DNA of 40,317 nucleotides, from positions 1 to 40,317 of IMG/VR virus record IMGVR_UViG_3300022745_000077. One strand, written 5' to 3'. Numbering within the stretch: the stretch's first letter is position 1; every line of letters begins with the position of its first letter. This DNA comes from a virus. This document shows, piece by piece, positions 14,159-22,371 of this stretch. A program made the translations under genes and the position numbers. The notes under the pieces are model-generated. The model ran no database searches. It was not told the DNA's origin and saw nothing but the letters and a program-made list of their open reading frames with translations.

Positions 14159-14564
14159 AAGAGAAAGCCAGCCCCAGGGGGTTCCTGGGCTTCTTGTGCC
14201 GCTCGTTGGCGAATGTCATCGGCTGGAACTGAAAGTCAATTGGCAGGCCGGTGATCTTGGACAGGTGTGCCGAAATGGTTGACGTCATCAACGCCCAGCG
14301 CACGTCGAACTCCCAGTTGGCCACTCCAGGGGTCATGGAAGCCGCAGGGAACAGGCGACGGAACGCCGCATCATCCAAGATCATGCGCACGTCGACGTCG
14401 CGCCAGTCGGGCCGTTCAAGCGCCGAGCCGACCAGAAAGCAGCAACCGTACTCGGCTCCGTTTTCCTCGCCGAACGCCTCGTTGATCTGCTTGCAGGCCA
14501 ACTCAAGCAAGAAGATGGCCGGCGCCCCGACGTAGCTTGCTTTCTTGCGCTCCGGCTCGGTCAT
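14154..14564 (-). CDS. Nucleotidyltransferase-like (Pol-beta fold) protein
   Basis: 136 aa from ATG 14564 (MTEPERKK); an upstream ATG at 14597 is possible. The motif GSALERPDWRDVDVR (Gly46-Ser47, Asp56, Asp58) and a third acidic residue in LPIDFQ (Asp110) are the hG[GS]..DhD..hDh signature of minimal nucleotidyltransferases. The protein is small and has no partner such as HEPN nearby. It is the last gene of the late operon, overlaps the spanin gene by 4 bp and abuts attP, a usual site for cargo genes. Substrate unknown; tRNA, protein or nucleotide modification are all possible. Confidence 0.65.
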   Translation of the reverse strand: MTEPERKKASYVGAPAIFLLELACKQINEAFGEENGAEYGCCFLVGSALERPDWRDVDVRMILDDAAFRRLFPAASMTPGVANWEFDVRWALMTSTISAHLSKITGLPIDFQFQPMTFANERHKKPRNPLGLAFSS

Positions 14565-15124
14565 GGCGCCGGCGCCGCCGGCCAAGCCGCGACGCATTCG
14601 TTCACTGCGATGGCGTTTCGCTCTTCAGCGACTGCACTCGACCGAGCCAGGCCTGCGCCCTCTCGGACCAGTCCTGAAGCTTCAGCGACCAGGTCTGCAC
14701 CTGCTGCAAGTTCGTCGGCGAGTCGGCCTGCACGCTCTTGACAGGCGGCGAGGGAATCTCCGCCGGCACGACCTCGCGCGTATGCACCGAGCTGCTCGCG
14801 CAGGCCTCGAGCATCAACGCTGAGCAGAGCAATGCGAGTCTGCTGTTCAGCGATCGTGCGGTCGCGCGCGGTGAGGGCTTCAAGCAATCCATCGGCATTT
14901 CTCCTTGCGGCTTCGAGCGCGTTGAACATGCTCCGCTGCCAAGTCCTGGCCAGCTCGGCGGCATCGGCGCGCTCTTTGTTGATGGCGGCCACGTCGTTGG
15001 CGTGCGACGTGCGTTCGTGCATCAGCTCGAACTGGCGATCGAGCAGCGCCACCAGGCAGACGGCGATCGCGCCGGCGAGCAGCAGGATGGCGTACTTCTC
15101 CAGCCAGGCGATGAGCGCGCTCAT
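14561..15124 (-). CDS. Rz: Inner-membrane spanin (Rz-like)
   Basis: 187 aa. A single N-terminal membrane segment (YAILLLAGAIAVCLVALL, about residues 11-28) is followed by a long helical, coiled-coil periplasmic domain (RTSHANDVAAINKERADAAELA and onward) and a C-terminal Pro/Ala tail. This is the i-spanin plan, and the nested lipoprotein frame inside it supports the call. It joins with the outer-membrane spanin to fuse the two membranes at the end of lysis. It starts 4 bp inside the end of the DUF5675 gene. Confidence 0.8.
   Translation of the reverse strand: MSALIAWLEKYAILLLAGAIAVCLVALLDRQFELMHERTSHANDVAAINKERADAAELARTWQRSMFNALEAARRNADGLLEALTARDRTIAEQQTRIALLSVDARGLREQLGAYARGRAGGDSLAACQERAGRLADELAAGADLVAEASGLVREGAGLARSSAVAEERNAIAVNECVAAWPAAPAP
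14602..14892 (-). CDS. Rz1: Outer-membrane spanin lipoprotein (Rz1-like), nested in Rz
   Basis: 96 aa, in a different frame entirely inside the Rz gene. The start at 14892 is chosen because AAGGAG lies 8 nt upstream; the nearer ATG at 14898 would be only 2 nt from it. A signal sequence (LNSRLALLCSALMLEACAS) ends in a lipobox with Cys31, followed by a Pro-containing stretch (VVPAEIPSPP) and a helical tail, as in Rz1 proteins. Nested Rz/Rz1 pairs are established in lambda. Confidence 0.8.
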   Translation of the reverse strand: MDCLKPSPRATARSLNSRLALLCSALMLEACASSSVHTREVVPAEIPSPPVKSVQADSPTNLQQVQTWSLKLQDWSERAQAWLGRVQSLKSETPSQ

Positions 15125-15675
15125 TGCACGTCGACCACGGTGAGCTGGAACTCGTCGGCGCCGTTGAGCTGCACCATGAGCTCGTAGAACGCCGCGCGCG
15201 AGTCGAGCACGGCAAGCAAGCCGCCGAGCCTGTCGAAGTACTTCCCGACCAGGATGCAGCCCTTGGAATCCTGCTCGGTGTTGCCCGAATGGAAGAGCAG
15301 CCCGCTGTGCCCGGCGACGCCGGTCACCTCGTAGGTGTCGAAGTAGTCGAAGCCATTGAGCGTGTGGCGGCCGCGGACGCAGCGATAGGTGCCCGGCGGG
15401 ATCACCACCACCGGCGCGCCGGGATCGCCGAACGTGCGCTCGCAGGTGACGGCGACCTGGCGGCCGCTGTCGTCGCGCGTGAGGTAGCCGAAGGCGCCGT
15501 CGTCGCCGATCAGCAGGCGCTTGAGGGTAAGAGAAGGACCGATGGTCATGGAGGTCTCACGAGGTAGAGCCCGAAGCAACAGCCGCCACCAGAGCCAGAC
15601 CGCTCGAGGAACGCCGAACAGCCGGCGATCCTCGATGCAGTGCTGCCACCACAGCGTCTCTTCGGGCGCCGTCAT
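15121..15675 (-). CDS. DUF5675-family protein, candidate lysis enzyme
   Basis: 184 aa. Residues about 47-180 match the DUF5675 pattern: LTLKRLLIGDDGAFGYL, VIPPGTYRC, then FHSGNTEQDSKGCILVG (His129, Cys140). The H...(S)xGC arrangement recalls L,D-transpeptidase active sites. It lies in the lysis cassette between holin-like and spanin genes, where an endolysin is expected, and no lysozyme or amidase is seen elsewhere. The first 42 residues are Trp-rich and amphipathic (ALWWQH-like, WLWWRLLLRALP) and precede an internal ATG at 15549 that has no Shine-Dalgarno. The upstream ATG is coupled by ATGA to the previous gene. Confidence 0.65.
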   Translation of the reverse strand: MTAPEETLWWQHCIEDRRLFGVPRAVWLWWRLLLRALPRETSMTIGPSLTLKRLLIGDDGAFGYLTRDDSGRQVAVTCERTFGDPGAPVVVIPPGTYRCVRGRHTLNGFDYFDTYEVTGVAGHSGLLFHSGNTEQDSKGCILVGKYFDRLGGLLAVLDSRAAFYELMVQLNGADEFQLTVVDVQ

Positions 15676-16058
15676 GCGGTTGAGAACTTCGACTGAAGCG
15701 CGGCAAACGCGGTCTGCGCCATGCGCGCCGAGTCGCCGGCGATGTCGTCGAGCACGGAATCAGCCACACCGGTCGTGATGACCTGCGGGCCGACGCGCAC
15801 CTTGGCGAACGAATCCAGCAGCCGCAGCAGCCCTTCCTGGCCCGGCGTGAGGCCTTGCGCGGCGAAGGCGCTGAACTGGGCCACGTACGCGCTGAACGCC
15901 GTGTTGTGGGCCTGCATGGCCGCGACCTGGCCCTCTTGCGCGGCGACCGACCTGGCGCCGGTGTCGAAGGCCAGTTGCAGTTGCGCGACCGTGGCCTTTT
16001 CGACCACGGTCGTCGCAGCGGCACGCAGCGCGTCGATGTCTGCTTGCGTGACCGCCAC
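15672..16058 (-). CDS. Hypothetical helical late protein
   Basis: 128 aa, Ala-rich and helical (IDALRAAATTVVEKATVAQLQLAF, then EGQVAAMQAHNTAFSAYVAQFSAFAAQG). No family recognised. It lies between the coiled-coil gene and DUF5675. The stop overlaps the DUF5675 start (ATGA). Confidence 0.55.
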   Translation of the reverse strand: MAVTQADIDALRAAATTVVEKATVAQLQLAFDTGARSVAAQEGQVAAMQAHNTAFSAYVAQFSAFAAQGLTPGQEGLLRLLDSFAKVRVGPQVITTGVADSVLDDIAGDSARMAQTAFAALQSKFSTA

Positions 16059-16061
16059 GGC

Positions 16062-16448
16062 TTAGCTCGCGACGGGGCCGGGAGCGGGAGCCGGCGTCGG
16101 CGCCGGTGCGGGCGCCGGCGCAGGGGTGCCGGTGTTCGCGGCGACCGCGGCCGCGAGCTTGGCCTTCTCGGCGTTCACGTTGTCGAGAACGGCCTGAATC
16201 TTGGCCGGATCGTTCGCGGCGATCGCGGCCGCGAGCTGCGCCGACACGCCGTTGAGCAACGTGATCGCCGAATCGATCACGGTGTTTTCGGCGGCGACGG
16301 CCGCCACCAGGTCATCCAGAGTTGCTGCCATTTTCAGAGTCCTTTGATTGATGGCGGTCACGAGTCCGAAGATTTGCTCGATGCGGGCCGCCGTTGCCGC
16401 GTCAAGCCGTGCTGAGATGGTGTGGAGCACCTCGATCGGGTCAGCCAC
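16062..16448 (-). CDS. Coiled-coil protein with Pro-Ala tail, two possible starts
   Basis: 128 aa from GTG 16448 (GGGGAG upstream; overlaps the preceding gene by 8 bp). An internal ATG at 16331 (MAATLDDL) has AAAGGA 8 nt upstream and would give 89 aa. The helical region (AAVAAENTVIDSAITLLNG, then AEKAKLAAAVAANTG) is followed by a Pro-Ala repeat tail (PAPAPAPAPTPAPAPG). The plan resembles small structural or fibre-associated helical proteins. No family recognised. Confidence 0.5.
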   Translation of the reverse strand: MADPIEVLHTISARLDAATAARIEQIFGLVTAINQRTLKMAATLDDLVAAVAAENTVIDSAITLLNGVSAQLAAAIAANDPAKIQAVLDNVNAEKAKLAAAVAANTGTPAPAPAPAPTPAPAPGPVAS

Positions 16449-16707
16449 TCTTCTTTCTCCCCACGGGCTGGCAGCCGAAGATCAGCAGCAGGGACGCCGA
16501 GAACGCCGCGAGAGAATCGGCATCGACGTCGGTGTGCGACGGGGGTGCGAGCGCACCGAGGATGCCGACGAAAGCGGCGAGCCCGGCGAAGACGAAGATC
16601 GCGGCGCGCCAGTTGGACGCCCCGCGCGGCATCGCGCGCAATACGTCGGCCGACAAGAGCAGCAGAATGACGTTGGTGATGAGCTGGAAGATCTCGTGCA
16701 CCGTCAT
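16441..16707 (-). CDS. Small membrane protein, holin-like
   Basis: 88 aa from ATG 16707. Three hydrophobic segments: IFQLITNVILLLLSADVL, AAIFVFAGLAAFVGILGALA and LAAFSASLLLIFGCQPV, ending in a short basic tail. Size and position in the lysis region next to another small membrane protein fit a holin or holin partner. No sequence family is recognised, so the call rests on topology and context. Confidence 0.55.
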   Translation of the reverse strand: MTVHEIFQLITNVILLLLSADVLRAMPRGASNWRAAIFVFAGLAAFVGILGALAPPSHTDVDADSLAAFSASLLLIFGCQPVGRKKSG

Positions 16708-16711
16708 GGCC

Positions 16712-17053
16712 TCACCCCTTCCGGCCAAGCCAGCGACGGATCACGTCGGGCACAGCATCCGAGAGCGCGTCGCCCGACTTGCGGATCGTCAGGAAGAGCG
16801 CCGCGAGCAGCGCGAAGCCGCCGAAGCCGAACACGAACCCGATAAGCCCGGCGATGCTGTAGGCGATCTTCTCGGGTGGGTTGAGGTAGTAGATCGCGAT
16901 GGGCGTGCACAGATAGGTCAGCGCCACCCCGCTGCTCACCGATATCAGCGCGGTCAGGCGCGACAGGTTCTCGATGTGCTTCAGCCCGATCAGCGCGCCG
17001 ACGAGACCCATTAGCTCGCCGATGTATTGATGGAGGAGCTCGCGCACAGTCAC
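16712..17053 (-). CDS. Small membrane protein, holin-like
   Basis: 113 aa. Hydrophobic segments around residues 10-25, 33-57 (TALISVSSGVALTYLCTPIAIYYL) and 64-88 (YSIAGLIGFVFGFGGFALLAALFL), then a basic amphipathic C terminus (DVIRRWLGRKG). This is a typical holin topology. It overlaps the upstream gene by 4 bp and precedes a second membrane protein, so the two may be holin and antiholin. Confidence 0.6.
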   Translation of the reverse strand: MTVRELLHQYIGELMGLVGALIGLKHIENLSRLTALISVSSGVALTYLCTPIAIYYLNPPEKIAYSIAGLIGFVFGFGGFALLAALFLTIRKSGDALSDAVPDVIRRWLGRKG

Positions 17054-17244
17054 TCCTTCACCACGAGCGCTTCGACACGCTTTTGCAGCTCGGCCATCTC
17101 CGCCTCGGCTTTGGCCAAGGCTTTCTCGAGCCAGGTGTTGCGCGCGGTCATGATCGCGTGCGCCGCGCTGAGGTTGGAGATCTGCGCGATCAGGGCGTCG
17201 AGGTCGAGCTCGGGCCGCCCCGCTTGTTCGGGTTTCTGGTTCAT
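17050..17244 (-). CDS. Small coiled-coil protein
   Basis: 64 aa. Residues 15-62 are a continuous heptad-type helix (LIAQISNLSAAHAIMTARN, then LEKALAKAEAEMAELQKRVE). Lies between the tail fibre gene and the holin-like genes and is coupled to the latter. Possibly a fibre chaperone or lysis accessory; not known. Confidence 0.5.
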   Translation of the reverse strand: MNQKPEQAGRPELDLDALIAQISNLSAAHAIMTARNTWLEKALAKAEAEMAELQKRVEALVVKE

Positions 17245-17269
17245 CGGAGATCGTGGAAGTGGAAGGGGT

Positions 17270-18268
17270 TTAGAACAACATCACCACGACGAACCGGTTC
17301 GGCCCGCCGGCTGCAACCTTCACGCTCGAGCTCCAACTACCGCTCGTGCGCACGTCTGCCGTATCGCCATTCGCCATCTTGTGCATCCCGAACAACGTGT
17401 AGGTCACGGTGGTGCTGTCGGGTTGGCTTACGTTGACCTTGTCGAGCGTGATGCCGCTGACCACCAGGTTGAGGTCGAAGAGGGCATTGACGCCGCTGGT
17501 GTTGGTGACCGTGACGGTCGCAAAGAAGAGGCGCACGCCGCCGATGGCCGCGGTGTAGACGCCGGTCGAAGTGCTGTGCTCGTTGTTGGTGTCGAGCGTC
17601 TCGGTGCCGTAGACGACTTGCACCGGCGAGCCGGTCTGGTCGATGGTGCGCGTCGCCACGAGCATCGGCTGCGGCGTCCCGTTCTGGAGCCAGCGACCCG
17701 ATGGATCGATCTTCCACGACGACGCCGTCGCACTGTCTTGAAAGCCGCGCGACGTGAACACGCCTCCGTTGAGCGTCAGCGCGCCGGTGATCGTCCCGCC
17801 GGACAGGGGCAGATACGTCGCGGCCGCGGACGAGCTCGTGAGATACCCGAGTCCCGTAACGTAGGCCTGCGTCGCGATCGCGGCACCGGCAATCTGCGGT
17901 GTCCCGCTGAAGTTCGGGCTGGCCAACGGCGCGTAGGGCGACAGCGCCGCGCTGGTGATGAACCCCTGGCTGTTGACGTAGTTCTGCGTCGCGATCGCCA
18001 CGCCGCCGATCGTGGGCGCGCCTGTGAAGTTCGGGTTGCCGGCCAGCGTCGCGTACGCAAGCGGCATCGAGGCCCAGCTCGAGCCGTTCCATTGCTCGAA
18101 GAGCTGCGACGTCGAGTTGTAGCGCTTCGTTCCGCTCGGCTGGTTCGAAGCCGTCACCAGCGCGCTGTCCAGCAGCTGCCCAAGGGCCGCCTGGTTCGCC
18201 TGCAGCGTCTGCAGGACGACCGTGTTGTAGTTGTCGGTCGTGACCGGCTTGGTCGGATCGAATGCCAT
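17270..18268 (-). CDS. Tail fibre protein
   Basis: 332 aa. The N terminus begins MAFDPTKPVTTDNYNTVVLQTL. The middle holds two copies of a collar-type fibre repeat (NFTGAPTIGGVAIATQNYVNSQG and NFSGTPQIAGAAIATQAYVTGLG types; about 40 residues each), then PLSGGTITGALTLNGG, typical of phage tail fibres. The C terminus is beta-rich and probably carries receptor binding. It follows the tip gene directly (stop TAG next to ATG), so both form the distal tail. Confidence 0.75.
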   Translation of the reverse strand: MAFDPTKPVTTDNYNTVVLQTLQANQAALGQLLDSALVTASNQPSGTKRYNSTSQLFEQWNGSSWASMPLAYATLAGNPNFTGAPTIGGVAIATQNYVNSQGFITSAALSPYAPLASPNFSGTPQIAGAAIATQAYVTGLGYLTSSSAAATYLPLSGGTITGALTLNGGVFTSRGFQDSATASSWKIDPSGRWLQNGTPQPMLVATRTIDQTGSPVQVVYGTETLDTNNEHSTSTGVYTAAIGGVRLFFATVTVTNTSGVNALFDLNLVVSGITLDKVNVSQPDSTTVTYTLFGMHKMANGDTADVRTSGSWSSSVKVAAGGPNRFVVVMLF

Positions 18269-21200
18269 CTAGTAGCCCCTGGCGGTCCATGAGAACGCGC
18301 CGCTGACGCGGCTGCCCGACGCGCGATCGAAGAGCAGCACGTTGAAGCTGGTGGGATTCGGCACACTCGTGTAGTCGACCATGCCGATCACAGCCGTGGT
18401 GCCGATCGGCTGCACCACGGGCGAATCGGCCTGCACGAACGCGATGTTGAAATTGACGACCGTGCCGCCGACGTCGGTAGACACGGCGTTGCCACTGCCG
18501 CTGTCTGTGCGCTGCTTCACCGACAACTTGATGTTGATCGCGGTGATCTTCACCAGGTTGGCGCCGGCGGCCGCCGCGAGGTCGAAGCGCACCTTGAAGT
18601 ACCGGAAGTTCGACGCCAGCACGGACGTGGCGCCCGACGGACCATCGGTCCACGCCATCTGTGTGGTCTGCCCCGACACGGTGCTGCCGCCGTAGTTCGC
18701 GGTCAGCGTCAGCGACGTGTTGCTGCCGACGCTCAGGATCGTGACCGTCGTTCCATTTGGCGCGACCAGCTTGTCGCCAGCGGCGAGCTCGGTCGAGAAC
18801 GCCGTGCCGGTTCCCGTGACGGTCGCCGATCCGCTCGTCCATGCCGTCGTGCCGGTCAGGTTGGCGACCCGCCGGTAGCTGATGAGTGGCGTGATCGTCA
18901 CGGTGCCGGCGATCGCCGTCGACGTCAGCGTCGTCGTGATCGTGGTCGCCGGCAGGATCGACCCGTAGTCGAACGCCTCCTCGTAGGAGCCAGCTGTCGA
19001 TGAGGGCTCCGCGTAGATCGGCAGGCCCGCATTGATCTGGTCCTGGATCGAAGTCCAGCCCTGCGAGCTGAAGTGCGTGGCCCACGTTTTGGTCAGATCG
19101 ACCGGGCCGATCAGCGCGCCGCCCTCGAGGTACACGCTGGACAGCGTGCCGCCGAACGCGCTGTCGATGTTCGTTCGGAGCACGTAGTCCGGCGGCTGGT
19201 TGACCGTGGCCACGATCGACACCGCGGTGCCGATGTTGCCGGCAGTGTCGACAGCTGCGATCCAGTACGTGTAGGTGCCGGACGCCTGCTCGAAGATGGC
19301 CGTGAAGGTGCTGTTGCCGTTGCTCCCAACGATCTGGCCGCCGGCGAAGGTGGCGCCCTTGCGCACCTGATACTCGCGAATCGGCAGGCTGCCCGCCGCC
19401 GGCGCGCTCCAGTACAGGAGCACGTTGTTGTCGACGACCTCGGCGCGCTGGCCGCTGACCGTGCCCGGCCCAGTGATGCTCACCACCGCGCTGGTCGGCG
19501 TGCCGTAGTTTCCCAGCGCATCGATCGCGGCCACCCAGATCGTGTAGGCGGCCGCCGTCTGCACCGCCCACAGGTACGTGGTGGCCAGCACCCGATCGAT
19601 GCGGGTCGCGGTGTTCCAGGAAGCGCCGACCCGCAACTCGTACGCGGCCAGGTCCGGCTCGGTGTTCGGTGCCCAGACGATGCGAATGCCGTTGAACTCG
19701 AACGTCGCCGACAGCGATGTCACCTGCGCCGGCGGCAGCTGGGCCATCGCGCCGGTGATCACGTAGGTGTATTGCGGAACGCTCGCCAGGCTCTGCTGAG
19801 CACCGCCGTAGACGTTGAAGCTCGTGAACTTGAAGTAGATCGTCTTGCCGATCATCGACAGGTCCAGCGGGCCGCTGGTGGCGATCGCGTCGTCGATGCG
19901 AGCGAAGCCGTCGCCGGCGGTGTGCGCGGCCACAGCCGTGCCGTACGCACCGCGCACCAGGCCACCACCCAGTGTGTAGGCGAGCGTGCCGGTGAGCGTG
20001 GCTGTCTGAAACGCCAGGTACTCCGGCGACGCACCGCCGACGTAGCACAGCGTCGTCAGGGCACCCGCGTCGGCCGCCGAGCCACTCACCAGTGCGCCCG
20101 ACACCAGCGAGATCGGCAGATTGCCGCCCGAGATCGCGCCGGTCAGCGCGCCGTAGCGAGCGCCCCCGGATACCTTGCCAATCAGCCGATAGTTGGTGCC
20201 GTCGAGCGAGCACCAGACCTGGCAGCCGCCCCAATTCGGATTGCTGCTGCTGACCGCGGCGTACACCTCGAGGCCCGTGGTCGTGCGCTGCACGGGCGCC
20301 TCGAAGATCAGCGGGGTCGCGACGTTGCCCGGATCGGCGTTGTAGTTGTGGGCGAAGCCGATGCCGCTCTGCGACGGATACAGCGTCGAGTTTGCAACGC
20401 CCGGCGGGTAATCCTCCGCGACCACGTCGAAGTCGCCGCCGTCGCCGTTCTCCTCGATCTGCTTGATACGCACCGGCGTCTTGCTCAGCCCGAGGAGCGC
20501 GTCGGTCAGCGTCACCAGGTCCATCGGCTCGAGCAGAGCGAAGTTCGCCGGCAGCGTGAACTTGTACTCGTTGCGCACGTACAGCACGCGCTGCAGCACC
20601 AGCTGCGCGACGTTGCGCGCGATACCGGCGTCGCAGATCCAGTGCGCGCTGATCGGGTCCTTGCTGCGCAGCCCGTAGGCCTCGATGTTGGCCTGGTCCT
20701 TCGCCTCGGCGATCGCCGGGTTGTACTGGTTCGCGCGATCGAGGAACTCGATCTGCACGTGGTTGTTCGCGTCCGCCAGCGCCTTCGGGATCTTCTGCAC
20801 CGGAAGATCGGTGCCGCTGACTATGAAGTGATCGTCGGTCAGGTCGTAGATCGGCGTGGCGTTCGGCGTGTAGGTTGCGCCATTGCCGGTCAGCGCGACG
20901 TCGCCGTATGGTTCGATCCGAACGCGGCCTGCAGACGTCACTACTGCCGAATTGGTGATGTCGGCGAGCGACTGCAGGATCTCGGCGGCCGACTGCTGCT
21001 CGGTCAGCGCCGGAGACACCAACAGGTTGGCAGCGCGGCAGTACGTCGACCACCGCGCAAGCACCAGGCTGGTGGACGGATAGTTGGCGCCGTACCGCTG
21101 GTTCGGTAGAAGGTCAGCGACGATCAGCGCCGGATCGACGTCGGGCGCGCTCGATCCAAGATGAAACGCGAGCGACGCAGCGACTTCGAAGTTGTGGTTC

Positions 21201-21940
21201 TCGACCTGCGCGCCCGAACCGAGGTCGTAGTCCTGGCCGGCGACGTACGCCAGGCCGGAGTACGGCACGGCCTGCGCCGGGAAGTTGGTCGTGAGGTTCG
21301 ACCAGACGGCCTGGCCGAGCGCGCCGCTCTTGAAAGTGAGTCCGAGCTGGGCCATGGCCGACTGGCCTGGCGTGTTCGACACCCACTGGTAGTTGACCTG
21401 CGCGACGCGACCAGCCCACGGCGTCGACGCCGGGAAGGTGTAGGCGCCGCCGACCCGCACATAGTCGGAGCCTTCGGACAGCGCCAGGTCCTGGGCAGCC
21501 TGGCCGCCGTCGCCCACGTCGACCGTGACCGACACGGTGACGCTGATGTTGGCGGAGAAGTTGGCCGCGTGCGAGACCGTGAAGGTCCCGCCGGCCACGA
21601 TCGTGTAGGTCTCCTGCGCCGTCGCGATCGCGCTGCTCGGACCCACGTACTGCAGATACTTCTTACCGCGCCAGATCGAGATGATGTCGCTGATCTGGCC
21701 CTCGCACAGGCCCATCGCGACCGACGCCGAATAGGTGTAGGTCGTCTGCTGCGTTTGCACGCCGCCCTTGCCGCCTTCAGTGATCGTGTTCGGCTTCGCT
21801 TTGAATCCGCCGTACCAGATGAGGTTGCCCGGGATGCGGGTCACCCCATAGACCACCGGGATGACGACACCGTAGGCGCTGCTCTGAAACTGCAGCGCCT
21901 CGATGCGCGTGTCCGACATGCTGATGGTGCTGCCGCCCAC
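18269..21940 (-). CDS. Tail tip / host-specificity protein J-like
   Basis: 1223 aa. The N-terminal part (PVVYGVTRIPGNLIWYGG, TTYTYSASVAMGLCEG) and the central region (ARNVAQLVLQR, LALLEPMDLVTLTD-like) match the large central tail-tip proteins of siphoviruses (gpJ / phage-tail_3 type). From about residue 745 there are two fibronectin type III-like units (ATFEFNGIRIVWAPNTEPDL and VVDNNVLLYWSAPAAGSLPI). A beta-rich C terminus then likely reaches the receptor. It closes the DUF2460-DUF2163-NlpC-tip cassette. Confidence 0.85.
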   Translation of the reverse strand: MGGSTISMSDTRIEALQFQSSAYGVVIPVVYGVTRIPGNLIWYGGFKAKPNTITEGGKGGVQTQQTTYTYSASVAMGLCEGQISDIISIWRGKKYLQYVGPSSAIATAQETYTIVAGGTFTVSHAANFSANISVTVSVTVDVGDGGQAAQDLALSEGSDYVRVGGAYTFPASTPWAGRVAQVNYQWVSNTPGQSAMAQLGLTFKSGALGQAVWSNLTTNFPAQAVPYSGLAYVAGQDYDLGSGAQVENHNFEVAASLAFHLGSSAPDVDPALIVADLLPNQRYGANYPSTSLVLARWSTYCRAANLLVSPALTEQQSAAEILQSLADITNSAVVTSAGRVRIEPYGDVALTGNGATYTPNATPIYDLTDDHFIVSGTDLPVQKIPKALADANNHVQIEFLDRANQYNPAIAEAKDQANIEAYGLRSKDPISAHWICDAGIARNVAQLVLQRVLYVRNEYKFTLPANFALLEPMDLVTLTDALLGLSKTPVRIKQIEENGDGGDFDVVAEDYPPGVANSTLYPSQSGIGFAHNYNADPGNVATPLIFEAPVQRTTTGLEVYAAVSSSNPNWGGCQVWCSLDGTNYRLIGKVSGGARYGALTGAISGGNLPISLVSGALVSGSAADAGALTTLCYVGGASPEYLAFQTATLTGTLAYTLGGGLVRGAYGTAVAAHTAGDGFARIDDAIATSGPLDLSMIGKTIYFKFTSFNVYGGAQQSLASVPQYTYVITGAMAQLPPAQVTSLSATFEFNGIRIVWAPNTEPDLAAYELRVGASWNTATRIDRVLATTYLWAVQTAAAYTIWVAAIDALGNYGTPTSAVVSITGPGTVSGQRAEVVDNNVLLYWSAPAAGSLPIREYQVRKGATFAGGQIVGSNGNSTFTAIFEQASGTYTYWIAAVDTAGNIGTAVSIVATVNQPPDYVLRTNIDSAFGGTLSSVYLEGGALIGPVDLTKTWATHFSSQGWTSIQDQINAGLPIYAEPSSTAGSYEEAFDYGSILPATTITTTLTSTAIAGTVTITPLISYRRVANLTGTTAWTSGSATVTGTGTAFSTELAAGDKLVAPNGTTVTILSVGSNTSLTLTANYGGSTVSGQTTQMAWTDGPSGATSVLASNFRYFKVRFDLAAAAGANLVKITAINIKLSVKQRTDSGSGNAVSTDVGGTVVNFNIAFVQADSPVVQPIGTTAVIGMVDYTSVPNPTSFNVLLFDRASGSRVSGAFSWTARGY

Positions 21941-21943
21941 GCC

Positions 21944-22354
21944 TCACGCCTTCCAGAGTGTCCAGTCTTGCCGCTCACGCGATGCGAGCGGCTCTTCGTC
22001 AAGCCGGGTCAGGATCACGCCGGCGCCGAGGTACGAGTGCACGAGCTCGATTTCGCTCACGTAGATGCAGCCGTGCGAGAACGTGCGACCGAACCGGTAC
22101 ACGGCGACGTCGCCGCCCTGCACCTGCTCCCCCGGCTCCAGGCGGCGGCCGAAGCGGGCGAGCCAATCCAGGTAGAGCTCTTCGCCCCGGTGCAGATGCC
22201 AGTCGATCGCGTAGTGGCCGGTCACGATCTCAGGGACCACACCAGCGTCGAAGTACACCGCGCACAGCAACTGCGCGCAGTCCACGCCTTTGCCTTTCAA
22301 GCGGGCATGGTGGTGATATGGCGTGCCGATCCAGGCCCACGCCTCCGACACCAC
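21944..22354 (-). CDS. NlpC/P60 tail peptidase (gpK-like)
   Basis: 136 aa if begun at GTG 22354. The ATG at 22447 would add residues that only shadow the DUF2163 gene. Active-site Cys26 lies in KGVDCAQLLC and the His94 region in FSHGCIYV, the standard Cys/His arrangement of NlpC/P60 endopeptidases. GEQVQGGDVAVYRFG is the usual segment between them. In lambda-like tails this protein sits at the tip and helps local peptidoglycan digestion at infection. Start choice uncertain because of the overlap. Confidence 0.8.
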   Translation of the reverse strand: MVSEAWAWIGTPYHHHARLKGKGVDCAQLLCAVYFDAGVVPEIVTGHYAIDWHLHRGEELYLDWLARFGRRLEPGEQVQGGDVAVYRFGRTFSHGCIYVSEIELVHSYLGAGVILTRLDEEPLASRERQDWTLWKA

Positions 22355-22371
22355 TCGCGCGCGCTCTGCCG

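Noticed and set aside
17337-21053. 1238-codon minus-strand frame across fibre and tip genes
   Set aside because: Arg/Gly/His-rich shadow of the tail tip and fibre genes in another phase; no domain pattern and it spans two real genes.
19073-21109. Long plus-strand open frames opposite tail, tape measure, capsid and portal genes (also 23843-26131, 28681-30816, 30817-32589, 34252-36870)
   Set aside because: All are antisense shadows caused by high GC third positions; protein sequences lack folds, and the other strand has recognised families.
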